Source: Roseofilum acuticapitatum BLCC-M154 | Lineage (GTDB): Bacteria > Cyanobacteriota > Cyanobacteriia > Cyanobacteriales > Desertifilaceae | Assembly (NCBI RefSeq): GCF_030068475.1 | Contig: NZ_JAQOSP010000006.1 | Coordinates: forward strand, 124,001 to 188,000 | Length of the DNA: 64,000 nt | Direction: 5' to 3' | Part shown: positions 44,692 through 53,385 of the stretch, in pieces | Layout of the letters: every line of letters begins with the position of its first letter | How positions within the stretch are numbered: the first letter of the stretch is position 1 | The notes under the pieces: generated by a model | Told to the model about the DNA's origin: nothing | Databases searched by the model: none | The model's input: the letters and a program-made list of their open reading frames with translations, nothing else | Program-made: the position numbers and the translations under genes

Positions 44692-45318
44692 ATGCTATTA
44701 ACTGAACATCAAAAATATGCCTTAATGGAGTTTATGACTCTGGCTCTCTCAGACAAAAGTGCTTTTTTGCTGTCAGATTTGATGGATTTTCCAGTCAGTT
44801 TGGATGTTTCTGATGTTTGCCTGAATTCTTTAGTTCTTCTTTCTCAGGAGTGGTCGGAAACTTTTGAGCATCCAGTGGTCTGTGTGCATCAAAAATTTGA
44901 AAATTCTATGGCTGGAGATGCATTATTTGTTCTCGATTATGCCTCAGCGATTCAGTTGGCTGATTTAGGAAACCCTAATGGGAAATCCTTGAGTCCTAAT
45001 TTGACGGTTTCTGGCTGTGAAGTATTAACAGAAATTGGCAATGTGATGCTCAATACTTATTTGGCGATGTTAAGTCATCTGCGAGGAGGACAACTTTGTT
45101 TTTCGATTCCTTCTTTTAATATTGAAGAAGTATCGAAATTACTGAATACCTTAATTGCCAGCCGCAATGAATTGAGGTATGCATTGGTTCTTAAAGCCAA
45201 CTTTACGATTGCCCGTCAATCTGTTTTTAGTTATCTGATTTTAGTGACTGGGGTAACGTCTTTAGTCTGCCTAATTAAAGGTATTGAGGCATCCTATGAA
45301 ATGCTCATGCCTAGATAG
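44692..45318 (+). CDS. cheC: CheC-like phosphatase
   Basis: A 208-residue protein. The segment SGCEVLTEIGNVMLNTYLAM, then a proline 23 residues after the Asn (CFSIPSF), fits the CheC/CheX/FliY active-site pattern S/D-x3-E-x2-N-x22-P. Only one such site is seen, at residues about 108-140, where typical CheC has two. It is the last gene of the che operon and is expected to dephosphorylate CheY. The C-terminus (SYLILVTGVTSLVCLIKGIE) is hydrophobic, which is unusual. Confidence 0.72.
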   Translation: MLLTEHQKYALMEFMTLALSDKSAFLLSDLMDFPVSLDVSDVCLNSLVLLSQEWSETFEHPVVCVHQKFENSMAGDALFVLDYASAIQLADLGNPNGKSLSPNLTVSGCEVLTEIGNVMLNTYLAMLSHLRGGQLCFSIPSFNIEEVSKLLNTLIASRNELRYALVLKANFTIARQSVFSYLILVTGVTSLVCLIKGIEASYEMLMPR

Positions 45319-45399
45319 TGAATCATGGATCATTCACGGGTTTTAGTTAGGGCATTTATCATGATTGATCCTGTTTGTCAATAGACTAAAAGGAGAGTC

Positions 45400-45500
45400 C
45401 CCTGAATTTGGGGTAAGATATATCAATAAATATTAAGAAATTGTCAAATTGCTTATAAAATTAGGTTAGATAGACGCAAAAATACTTATTAAATTCAGGG
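45400..45500. repeat. Inverted repeat CCCTGAATTT...AAATTCAGGG
   Basis: Ten-base arms at 45400-45409 and 45491-45500 enclose 81 AT-rich bases. The right arm ends where the structured RNA candidate begins. This may be the end of a small mobile element or part of a guide/flank of the RNA; see the next feature. Confidence 0.55.
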
Positions 45501-45672
45501 AGTTCGCCAGAGGGCCAGGGGTAACACCCATCCTATGGGTTAGAACTCTGTCGATGGAGAGCGCCGGACTGTTTGGCCCTCCAGACGGGTTAAAATTGCT
45601 GAAAGCGTCCGATCCACGTTACCCTGACAGGTTGTGGGCAAAAAAGACGACCCAGACCCCATATTCTGGGGT
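45498..45672 (+). ncRNA. Structured, probably pseudoknotted RNA candidate (possible orphan HEARO/omega-RNA)
   Basis: The 500-base gap between cheC and chlH holds no gene but dense pairing potential: GAGTTC/GAACTC (45500-45505 with 45543-45548), GAGGGCCA/TGGCCCTC (45510-45517 with 45574-45581), GGGTAAC/GTTACCC (45519-45525 with 45618-45624), the hairpin ACCCAT-CCT-ATGGGT (45526-45540), CTCT/AGAG (45546-45549 with 45558-45561, an alternative to part of the first), GACG/CGTC (45584-45587 with 45606-45609) and ACCCCA-TATTC-TGGGGT (45656-45672). The first two helices cross, so a pseudoknot is implied. The size and form fit HEARO/omega-RNA of IscB elements, which occur as orphans in cyanobacteria, but I cannot verify this by alignment. 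Alternatively it is a chlH leader or another ncRNA. No iscB gene is present. Confidence 0.45.
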
Positions 45673-45819
45673 AATGAGTAGGGGTATCTTAACTATTTAT
45701 TTGCTGTTTCGAGTCTCTTATAGTGGCTCGGAAACTCCCCCCTAGTCGGAATCATATTCATGTCGGCAGCGAGCCGAAATACATACAAAGGGAATAAGGA
45801 TCATAGAGGAACCTCCAAT

Positions 45820-48800
45820 ATGTACACCCAGGTTAAATCAAACATTCGTCGGGTAACCGTACCAGAAACAGAGCCAGCTAATGGCATGGATGGGGAAACC
45901 CTAAAGGCGATCGCCGAAGAACTGATCGCCCAAGAGACTCTAGACCGCTCACCTGAGCTTGAGTCCGTACCCCCAGCCATGGATAAAGCTGCCGCCAATG
46001 GGCGCAAAATTATCAAAATTGTGTACATCGTCATGGAGGCACAATACCAAAGTGCCCTCACCCAAGCGGCTCAAACCATTAACCGCAGCGCGGCTAAACA
46101 TAAAAATCAAGTGGGCATCGAGTTAAGTGGGTACTTGATTGAAGAGCTACGCAACCCGGAAAACTATGCGGAGTTTGAGCGGGATATGGAAACGGCCAAT
46201 ATTTTTATTGGCTCCTTGATTTTCATTGAGGATCTGGCCGATCGCATTGTCGCCACAGTTGCCCCCCATCGCGATCGCCTGGATGCGGCGGTGATCTTCC
46301 CTTCTATGCCTCAAGTGATGCGCCTGAATAAGCTGGGTAGCTTTAGTATGGCTCAGTTGGGACAGTCGAAGAGTGCGATCGCCTCATTCATGAAAAAACG
46401 CAAAGAGTCGAGCGGTTCCTCCTTCCAAGACGGAATGCTCAAACTCCTGCGTACCCTGCCCAAAGTCCTGAAATACATGCCCATCGAAAAGGCTCAGGAC
46501 GCTCGCAACTTCATGCTCTCGTTCCAATATTGGCTGGGTGGCTCTCCCGAAAATCTAACCAACTTCCTGCTGATGTTGGCTGATAAATATATCCTTGAAG
46601 GCGATCGGAAATTAAGCTACGAAGACCCCGTAGTTTATCCAGACATGGGCATCTGGCATCCCATGGCTCCGAAAATGTTTGAAGACCAACAGGAATATTG
46701 GCAGTGGTACAACAGCCGGGATGATATCGATGATGACCTCAAAGACCCCCTCGCTCCCTGTGTGGGTCTGGTGTTGCAGCGCTCTCACCTGGTTACCGGT
46801 GATGATGCCCATTATGTGGCCATTGTTCAGGAACTCGAATGTCGAGGAGCCAGGGTGATCGGTACATTTGCCGGGGGCTTGGACTTCTCTAAACCCGTGG
46901 ATGCTTATTTCTGGAATCAACGCACCCAGAAACCCATCGTCGATACAGTCATTTCTTTAACTGGGTTTGCCCTGGTGGGTGGGCCCGCTCGTCAAGACCA
47001 TCCCAAAGCGATAGAAAGCCTCAAACGCCTGAACCGGCCGTACATGGTGGCTCTTCCTTTGGTCTTCCAAACGACGGAGGAATGGGAAGCTTCAGAACTG
47101 GGACTGCACCCGGTACAGGTGGCGCTGCAAATTGCAATTCCGGAATTGGATGGAGCCATTGAGCCGATCATCCTTTCGGGAAGAGATGGAGCCACTGGAA
47201 AGGCGATCGCCCTCCAAGACCGGATCGAGTCCGTTGCTGCTCGCGCCCTCAAATGGGCTAACCTGCGCCGCAAACCCAAGCTAGAGAAGAAAGTCGCCAT
47301 CACTGTCTTTAGTTTCCCCCCCGATAAAGGGAATGTGGGAACGGCAGCTTATTTAGATGTATTTGGCAGCATCTACGAGGTGGTTCGCGCCCTCCGAGAC
47401 AATGGTTACGATATTGGCGAACTGCCTGAATCTCCCAAAGACCTGATGGAAGCGGTGATCCACGATGCCAGCGCTCAGTATGCTTCCCCAGAGTTAAACA
47501 TTGCCTATCGTATGGGTGTACCGGAATACGAGAAACTGACCCCCTACTCCGAGCGCCTAGAGGAAAACTGGGGGCCGCCTCCGGGACACTTGAACAGCGA
47601 CGGTCAAAACCTGCTGGTGTATGGGAAACATTTCGGCAACCTGTTTATTGGCGTACAGCCCACGTTTGGTTATGAAGGTGACCCCATGCGGCTGCTGTTC
47701 TCCCGGTCTGCGTCTCCCCACCATGGCTTTGCCGCTTACTACACCTACCTGGAGCAAATCTGGGGCGCGGATGCGGTGCTGCACTTCGGAACCCATGGCT
47801 CCCTGGAGTTTATGCCAGGGAAACAGATGGGAATGTCGGGCGAGTGTTACCCGGATAATCTGATTGGTTCGATTCCTAACCTCTACTACTACGCAGCCAA
47901 TAATCCCTCGGAGGCGACGATCGCCAAACGCAGAGGTTATGCAGCCACCATTTCCTATCTGACTCCCCCAGCCGAAAATGCAGGCTTGTATAGAGGTTTA
48001 GCTGAACTGAGCGAGTTAATTGGCTCCTATCAACAGCTCAAGGAGACCCCCAGGGGCGAACAAATTGTACTGACAATTATCGAGAAATGCCGCCAGGTGA
48101 ATCTGGAGCAGGATATTGCTCTACCTGATGAGGGGACGACGTTATCGGCTGACGAACGGGATAATCTTGTGGGTCAGGTGTACAACAAACTGATGGAGAT
48201 TGAGTCGCGGTTGTTACCCTGTGGCTTGCATGTCGTCGGGAAACCACCGACAGCGACCGAGGCGATCGCCACCCTGGTCAATATCTCCAACATCGATCGC
48301 CCCGAAGACGGCATCGAAAGCCTGCCCCGGATTATTGCCCGCAGCATCGACCGCGACATCGACCAAATCTATGAAAGCAGCGATTTAGGCGTACTTGAAG
48401 ACGTAGAACTCTATAACAACATTGTTCAAGCCACCCGCGCCGCCGTCACTGCCCTCGTGGAAGAACAAACCAACGCCGAAGGTCGAGTATCCCTCGTCTC
48501 CAAGTTGAACTTCTTCAACATGGGTAAAAAAGCACCTTGGGTGGCTAAACTCCATGAGTTGGGCTACACCAACGTCGATGAAGACAGCCTCAAGACCCTG
48601 ATGGAATACCTAGAATTCTGTCTCGAACAGGTCTGTGCCGATAACGAACTGGGTGGTCTACTTGCTGCTCTTGAAGGTCAATATATCCTCCCCGGGCCCG
48701 GTGGTGACCCCATCCGCAACCCCGACGTATTGCCCACGGGTAAAAATATTCACGCCCTCGATCCCCAGTCCATTCCCACGGAAGCCGCCATTAAGTCCGC

Positions 48801-49929
48801 TAAACGGGTAGTAGACCAACTCCTAGAGCGCCATAAAGCCACCAACAACGGCCAACTTCCCGAAACCATTGCCACCGTTCTCTGGGGAACGGATAATATC
48901 AAGACTTTTGGTGAATCTTTAGCGCAAATTCTCTGGTTTGTGGGGGCGAAACCCGTTCCCGATGCTCTTGGACGGGTGAATAAGCTAGAGTTACTTTCCC
49001 TAGAAGAATTGGGACGGCCCCGGATTGATGTGGTGGTCAACTGCTCTGGAGTGTTCCGAGATCTGTTTGTCAATCAGATGGCACTGATGGATAAAGCAGT
49101 AAAAATGGCTGCCGAAGCAGATGAACCGGTAGAGATGAATTTTGTCCGCAAACATGCCATGCAGCAAGCGGAAGAGTTAGGCATTAACCTACGGCAAGCG
49201 GCGAGTCGGATTTATTCTAATGCCAGTGGTTCCTATTCCTCTAATGTGAATTTGGCGGTAGAAAACTCCTCTTGGGAAGAAGAGTCCGAACTTCAGGAAA
49301 TGTATCTTAACCGGAAATCCTTCGCCTTTGATGCCGATAACCCTGGCATTATGAAGGAAAGCCGTCAGGTGTTCGAGTCTTCCCTCAAGAGTGCTGAGGT
49401 CACGTTCCAGAACTTAGACTCGTCTGAAATTAGTTTGACCGATGTTTCCCACTATTTCGACAGCGACCCCACCAAAGTGGTGAGTTCCCTGCGAAAAGAT
49501 GGCAAACAACCGGCGGCCTACATTGCCGATACCACCACCGCTAAAGGTCAGGTGCGCTCCTTATCCGAAACCGTGCGCCTGGATGCGCGGACAAAACTGC
49601 TCAATCCCAAATGGTACGAGGGAATGCTCTCCCACGGCTATGAAGGGGTGCGGGAGTTGTCCAAGCGTCTGGTGAATACTTCGGGATGGAGTGCTACTGC
49701 GGGAGCCGTGGATAACTGGGTGTATGAGGAAACCAACGACACATTCATCAAGGATGAAGCTATGTGTCAACGGTTGCTCAACCTCAATCCCCATTCCTTC
49801 CGCAAAGTGGTTAGCACCCTCCTAGAGGTGAATGGTCGCGGATACTGGGAAACCAGCGAGGAAAACCTCGACCGTCTGCGCCAGTTGTATCAAGAGGCAG
49901 AAGACCGCATTGAAGGGATTGATGATTAG
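45820..49929 (+). CDS. chlH: Magnesium chelatase subunit H
   Basis: A protein of about 1369 residues from the ATG at 45820 (AGAGGAACCTCC before it; an ATG at 45760 would add 20 atypical residues). Full-length match in pattern to ChlH/BchH, for example [20 protein letters not shown] and [20 protein letters not shown]. ChlH binds protoporphyrin IX and, with ChlI and ChlD, inserts Mg2+, the first committed step of chlorophyll synthesis. chlI and chlD are not adjacent, as usual in cyanobacteria. Light- and carbon-linked control is likely, but no site is certain. Confidence 0.97.
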   Translation: MYTQVKSNIRRVTVPETEPANGMDGETLKAIAEELIAQETLDRSPELESVPPAMDKAAANGRKIIKIVYIVMEAQYQSALTQAAQTINRSAAKHKNQVGIELSGYLIEELRNPENYAEFERDMETANIFIGSLIFIEDLADRIVATVAPHRDRLDAAVIFPSMPQVMRLNKLGSFSMAQLGQSKSAIASFMKKRKESSGSSFQDGMLKLLRTLPKVLKYMPIEKAQDARNFMLSFQYWLGGSPENLTNFLLMLADKYILEGDRKLSYEDPVVYPDMGIWHPMAPKMFEDQQEYWQWYNSRDDIDDDLKDPLAPCVGLVLQRSHLVTGDDAHYVAIVQELECRGARVIGTFAGGLDFSKPVDAYFWNQRTQKPIVDTVISLTGFALVGGPARQDHPKAIESLKRLNRPYMVALPLVFQTTEEWEASELGLHPVQVALQIAIPELDGAIEPIILSGRDGATGKAIALQDRIESVAARALKWANLRRKPKLEKKVAITVFSFPPDKGNVGTAAYLDVFGSIYEVVRALRDNGYDIGELPESPKDLMEAVIHDASAQYASPELNIAYRMGVPEYEKLTPYSERLEENWGPPPGHLNSDGQNLLVYGKHFGNLFIGVQPTFGYEGDPMRLLFSRSASPHHGFAAYYTYLEQIWGADAVLHFGTHGSLEFMPGKQMGMSGECYPDNLIGSIPNLYYYAANNPSEATIAKRRGYAATISYLTPPAENAGLYRGLAELSELIGSYQQLKETPRGEQIVLTIIEKCRQVNLEQDIALPDEGTTLSADERDNLVGQVYNKLMEIESRLLPCGLHVVGKPPTATEAIATLVNISNIDRPEDGIESLPRIIARSIDRDIDQIYESSDLGVLEDVELYNNIVQATRAAVTALVEEQTNAEGRVSLVSKLNFFNMGKKAPWVAKLHELGYTNVDEDSLKTLMEYLEFCLEQVCADNELGGLLAALEGQYILPGPGGDPIRNPDVLPTGKNIHALDPQSIPTEAAIKSAKRVVDQLLERHKATNNGQLPETIATVLWGTDNIKTFGESLAQILWFVGAKPVPDALGRVNKLELLSLEELGRPRIDVVVNCSGVFRDLFVNQMALMDKAVKMAAEADEPVEMNFVRKHAMQQAEELGINLRQAASRIYSNASGSYSSNVNLAVENSSWEEESELQEMYLNRKSFAFDADNPGIMKESRQVFESSLKSAEVTFQNLDSSEISLTDVSHYFDSDPTKVVSSLRKDGKQPAAYIADTTTAKGQVRSLSETVRLDARTKLLNPKWYEGMLSHGYEGVRELSKRLVNTSGWSATAGAVDNWVYEETNDTFIKDEAMCQRLLNLNPHSFRKVVSTLLEVNGRGYWETSEENLDRLRQLYQEAEDRIEGIDD

Positions 49930-49934
49930 ATTTT

Positions 49935-50026
49935 GATCCCCCCTATCCCCCCTTTTTAAGGGGGGAAATCAAGAAAGTCCCCCTTGAAAAGGGGAATTTT
50001 CCGCAAGCGGACATGAAAGGGGGATC
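49935..50026. repeat. MITE-like palindromic element after chlH
   Basis: Outer arms GATCCCCC (49935-49942) and GGGGGATC (50019-50026) bracket an inner hairpin CCCCCCTT-TTT-AAGGGGGG (49947-49965). Elements of the GATCCCCC...AAGGGGGG type are common in cyanobacterial intergenic DNA. It begins six bases after the chlH stop and may also work as its terminator. Confidence 0.7.
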
Positions 50027-50042
50027 GAGCCAATCATCGTAG

Positions 50043-50099
50043 GGTGGGCAGGAGGACAGTTGTAGAATTTGAATGATATCGCTTATGCTCCTGCCCACC
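50043..50099. repeat. Inverted repeat GGTGGGCAGGAG...CTCCTGCCCACC
   Basis: Two perfect 12-base arms (50043-50054 and 50088-50099) enclose 33 bases, in the gap between chlH and the convergent PIN-like gene. It may be a bidirectional terminator or a dispersed repeat. Confidence 0.6.
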
Positions 50100-50186
50100 T
50101 TACCCTCTAGTTCGGCGATCGCTGTTGCTATTGAACAATTTAATGATTAAGATGATTTGTCCCGATAGGCTTGCCTACCCTACAAC

Positions 50187-50657
50187 TTATCCTCTATTTT
50201 TTAGCAAGGTCTGAATGATGCTTTGGGATATACGGAAATTCGTCTGTTGCAATAGAGCGATCGCCTCTGAAAGCTCGACTAAACCTTGATATGCAGCTTC
50301 ATCCAAGATTCCCAGAGTGCCGATAATAGGAATTGAGCGATCACTGGCCATGCGTCTCCCCAAGCGTTCATCGATAATCAGTAGGTCTGCTGGTAAGGCT
50401 TGGGCTATGCTAATGGCGGCCTGTTCACCGCGATCGAGAGAATTAAGGGTTTCATCAAGTCTGGAAACGACTTCAATAGTAAGCCAGGAAGGAGGATTGG
50501 CACTCCATTGACGTACAACTTCTGGTGCGCAAGAATCCTGCATTTCATCCTGAACCACATCAGGAATGATAATTTGCTCAAATAAGCTAGGGAGGAGGTC
50601 AATCTGGCCAATCAGCAGTAAATAGTGGATCGGCGAAGTATCAGAAACGACGATCAT
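50187..50657 (-). CDS. DUF3368 PIN-like toxin candidate
   Basis: A 156-residue protein from the ATG at 50657 (MIVVSDTSPIHYLLLIGQID). The N-terminal VVSDTSP, then IIPDVVQDEM, LDRGEQAAISIAQ and LLIIDERLGRRMA, place acidic residues as in PIN-fold nucleases of the DUF3368 family. The gene overlaps the UPF0175 gene by 17 bases, a typical toxin-antitoxin arrangement. RNase activity is expected for the family but not shown for this one. Confidence 0.83.
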   Translation of the reverse strand: MIVVSDTSPIHYLLLIGQIDLLPSLFEQIIIPDVVQDEMQDSCAPEVVRQWSANPPSWLTIEVVSRLDETLNSLDRGEQAAISIAQALPADLLIIDERLGRRMASDRSIPIIGTLGILDEAAYQGLVELSEAIALLQQTNFRISQSIIQTLLKNRG

Positions 50658-50913
50658 AACGGAGCTGGCGAAGAGTTTCCCGATCCTGCTGCAAATCTGC
50701 CTCGTCATAATGCAAATCAGCCTTATGCTCCTTCAAAAAAGCATCAACATCCCAACGAGAAGGTAAACCTAAAATCCGACCGACTTCTGCACTGGTAATT
50801 TTTTCGGCCTGATAAGCTTGTACGACTAAAGCTTCCAAAATCTCACGAGCCAAATGGTTTGGGTTGAAATGGTCAATGAGTTCATCAGGAATATCAAGGG
50901 TAATTTGCACCAT
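50641..50913 (-). CDS. UPF0175 family antitoxin candidate
   Basis: A 90-residue protein. The N-terminus MVQITLDIPDELID is a ribbon-helix-helix-like start, and LAREILEALVVQAYQAEKIT followed by GRILGLPSRWDVDAFLKEH is the UPF0175 signature (a helix-turn-helix motif). It is the first gene of the pair with the PIN-like gene and probably binds DNA and the toxin. Confidence 0.85.
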   Translation of the reverse strand: MVQITLDIPDELIDHFNPNHLAREILEALVVQAYQAEKITSAEVGRILGLPSRWDVDAFLKEHKADLHYDEADLQQDRETLRQLRYDRRF

Positions 50914-50948
50914 TTCAGATCCTTAGAATCTAGGGGTTATTGTATTCG

Positions 50949-50987
50949 CTCTTGTAGGGGTGGGTTTGAAACCCACCCCTACAAGAG
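50949..50987. repeat. Near-perfect 39-base palindrome
   Basis: Two 19-base arms (CTCTTGTAGGGGTGGGTTT at 50949-50967 and its complement at 50969-50987) flank a single base. It lies between the Hlip gene and the toxin-antitoxin operon, both on the minus strand, and could end the Hlip transcript. The arms contain GTAGGGGTGGGTTT, related to the palindrome at 23657-23684. Confidence 0.85.
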
Positions 50988-51019
50988 ATCATGGCATTAA
51001 CAGATGAATGCTAAGGCGA

Positions 51020-51163
51020 TTACATTAAGCCAAGCTGAGAAAGGATACCGTGGCCAGTCATGAATTCCGTAGCTAAACCGATAATAATGCCTAACATAGC
51101 GAGGCGGCCGTTCCAAGTTTCAGCGAAGGCGGTGAAACCGAATTTATTGTTTTGATTTTCCAT
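51020..51163 (-). CDS. High-light-inducible protein (Hlip/Scp)
   Basis: A 47-residue protein with an ATG preceded by GGAG. It contains the chlorophyll-binding helix of the LHC superfamily, FAETWNGRLAMLGIIIGLAT, with the ExxNGRxAM pattern that ligates chlorophyll. Hlips are single-helix thylakoid proteins that bind chlorophyll and carotenoid and protect photosystem II and chlorophyll biosynthesis enzymes under stress. Its location 1.1 kb from chlH, in opposite orientation, is suggestive but not an operon. Confidence 0.93.
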   Translation of the reverse strand: MENQNNKFGFTAFAETWNGRLAMLGIIIGLATEFMTGHGILSQLGLM

Positions 51164-51242
51164 CTTCAGAACTCCGGTTAGATTTCAAGTATCTGTAATT
51201 AAACTTAACACAATAAATTACAGTTCGCAACATTTGTTAACG

Positions 51243-52148
51243 TTAGCTGACAGAGGTGCTATATATCCAATCCCGGATTAGCTTGTTGACCTGAGTGGGT
51301 ACTTCATCATGGGGACAATGGCCCGCTTCGAGGAAATGTTCTGTCAGATTGGGATAATGTTGATGGAATTTGGGACTTCTTTCCTTAGCATTCATCCAGG
51401 GGTCGGCTTCTCCCCAGAGAACTAAGAGGGGACAGGTGAGCTGTTCTAAGAGATGATCGACTTTTGCGCCGGGAGGAGTTTTGAAGACGGCGGCAAAAAC
51501 ATCGGGGGCCCCGACATCGCAGGAAGGGCGATAAATGTCTTCTACCAGTTGGTCAGTGACGGCGGTTTTATCCAGGTAGACCTTGAGGAGGGTTTTACGG
51601 ATGGTGGCACGACGACGAGCATATTGAAAGAGCCAAAAGTTAATTCCTGGTTGCAGAAATAGCCAGCGCGTGATGTTGCCCAGAGTGACTTTGATGGGGT
51701 TGGGTGGGGTCTTGGGTTGAGTGTCGGAAAAGGGGCCAGCACTGTTAATGAGGACTAAACCGAGGGCGGACTGGGGACATTGAGCGGCGACACAGAGGGA
51801 GGCATAACCGCCGAGGGAATTTCCGGCTAAGACGGTGGGTTGACCGATGACTTGGGTGATAAAGTCATGGAGTTGGTCGCGCCAGAGGTCGCCACTGTAG
51901 GTTAATTTGGGTTTTTGCGATCGCCCAAATCCTAGCAAATCAATGGCCCATACCTGAAAGTCTTGTTGAAGTTCGGCGATATTTTTACGCCAGTGATCCG
52001 TAGATGCCCCAAATCCATGAACCAGGAGTAAGGGCGGTCGTTGGGGATGGGGTTGTCCGGCTTGGGTGTAGTAAATGGAGTAGCCGCGCCAATTCCAGTA
52101 TTGGCCAGTCGGGTTAGGTTGGGTCTGAGATAAAACGCTGACTTCCAT
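51243..52148 (-). CDS. Alpha/beta-fold hydrolase
   Basis: A 301-residue protein. Oxyanion-hole region LLLVHGFGASTDHWRKN, nucleophile elbow AGNSLGGYASL, acid in LLVLWGEADPWM and histidine in EAGHCPHDEVP: a complete catalytic triad. The form matches the epoxide hydrolase/haloalkane-like hydrolases common in cyanobacteria and plastids. Substrate unknown. It is about 80 bases upstream of the Hlip gene on the same strand. Confidence 0.88.
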   Translation of the reverse strand: MEVSVLSQTQPNPTGQYWNWRGYSIYYTQAGQPHPQRPPLLLVHGFGASTDHWRKNIAELQQDFQVWAIDLLGFGRSQKPKLTYSGDLWRDQLHDFITQVIGQPTVLAGNSLGGYASLCVAAQCPQSALGLVLINSAGPFSDTQPKTPPNPIKVTLGNITRWLFLQPGINFWLFQYARRRATIRKTLLKVYLDKTAVTDQLVEDIYRPSCDVGAPDVFAAVFKTPPGAKVDHLLEQLTCPLLVLWGEADPWMNAKERSPKFHQHYPNLTEHFLEAGHCPHDEVPTQVNKLIRDWIYSTSVS

Positions 52149-52227
52149 GGGTTGAGTGGGGAAATAATGAAGAAATATTAATTATTGTAACGTAGCGTTA
52201 TCTTCATTCCCCACTCCTCCATTCTGG

Positions 52228-53373
52228 TTAAGAGAGCAAATTTCCCAGAATCAGGCTAATGGGGTTAGCGACAATGGAGCCAACTGTGCCACAAATAATG
52301 GCGGGGATGATGAGGGTTTCCCAGCGTTGAGCAACGGCCATGGCGACTCCTAGGGTGGCGCTGCCGATACTAGAGTTGGAGGCAATGAGGATGTCAGCCC
52401 ATTCAATGTTAAGGAGTTTACCGGCAATCAGGATCACCGCTACGTGAGAGAGGAGGATAATAGCTGCGAATTTTAGCAGTAGGGGGTTGAGGGCTAGAAG
52501 TTCGGGGATGTTGGTGGTGGCTCCAAGGGTGGAGAAGAAGAGGAGGATCAGGAGTGCGCCAAATTCTTCAATTCCGGCTAGGCGATCGCTCGTCGTGGAA
52601 AAAACTTGAGTGAGAATTATGACAATGATGGTGGTGAAGAACAGTTCGCTGCCGGGTAAGCGGATGGCGCTAGCGATCGCGTAACCGAGGAGTGCCGAGA
52701 TCGCGCTAACGGCGAGGGCGAGGGCTAAATCAAAGCGGGTGGGAGCGGTTTGTTTGAGGATGGTGGGAACGGGAGCGCTCCCAAAGCGAATGCCCCAGTC
52801 TTCTTGATGGGGACTAAAGAAACTGCGGATACCGGGAAGAATGGAGATCAGGAGCCAAAAGAGGATAAAGAGACTGGTGAGGAGGCGATCAATGGCGTTA
52901 ATGGTTTCTAGGGCGATCGCTCCTTGAAAGTCGAGGGCAGAGGCAACATCGGCGGCATTAAGGGAATTACCGATATATTGAGCGACAAAAATAGCAGCCA
53001 GTTTTCCCTCTTCTGCTCCCAAGGGTAGGAGGATGAAGCCAAGAATTGCGCCTAAAACTGTGCCGCCGATGCCACAGGCTAAGAGGAGGGTGGTGGCTTT
53101 AGCATGGGTGGGCAGTTCCCGTAAGTCAATTTGGGAGAGAATCAGGGGAATGGCGAAGGTGATGCCGTAGGTGGCGATCGCTGGGTAGAGGGGGGCGCTA
53201 CTGGGAATGAGTCCCAGATGGCTAAAGAGACTGGCGAGACAAAGAACCAGGAGGGCAGCTAGGGGGGGCGTTCCTCGGCGGGTTTGTTCTGTCCAATAGC
53301 TGAAGGCACAGAGGGTGAGCAGGATAGCTCCTAGAATCAGATTGGCGTTGGGAACAATGAAGGTATCAATCAT
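52228..53373 (-). CDS. DUF819 family membrane protein
   Basis: A 381-residue protein with about ten to eleven hydrophobic helices. The motif AAIFVAQYIGNSLNAADVAS, and later ASNSSIGSATLGVAMAVAQR, are features of DUF819 (YjcL-like) proteins, which show inverted-repeat transporter topology. Substrate unknown. Twelve bases separate it from the upstream DUF1611 gene on the same strand, so it is probably in an operon with it and the dipeptide epimerase and may carry an amino-acid or peptide product. Confidence 0.85.
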   Translation of the reverse strand: MIDTFIVPNANLILGAILLTLCAFSYWTEQTRRGTPPLAALLVLCLASLFSHLGLIPSSAPLYPAIATYGITFAIPLILSQIDLRELPTHAKATTLLLACGIGGTVLGAILGFILLPLGAEEGKLAAIFVAQYIGNSLNAADVASALDFQGAIALETINAIDRLLTSLFILFWLLISILPGIRSFFSPHQEDWGIRFGSAPVPTILKQTAPTRFDLALALAVSAISALLGYAIASAIRLPGSELFFTTIIVIILTQVFSTTSDRLAGIEEFGALLILLFFSTLGATTNIPELLALNPLLLKFAAIILLSHVAVILIAGKLLNIEWADILIASNSSIGSATLGVAMAVAQRWETLIIPAIICGTVGSIVANPISLILGNLLS

Positions 53374-53385
53374 CCAGTGGTTGGT

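Noticed and set aside
45318-45337. Short hairpin GTGAAT...ATTCAC after cheC
   Set aside because: Only a six-base stem with an eight-base loop and a weak T-run; too poor to call a terminator.
45554-45745. 63-codon open frame in the gap before chlH
   Set aside because: It overlaps the structured RNA candidate, has no resemblance to IscB or to any family, and lacks a ribosome binding site.
51164-51240. Possible HLR1 (RpaB) site upstream of the Hlip gene
   Set aside because: TTACA-like words occur but not as two repeats with the right spacing, so I do not claim a site.
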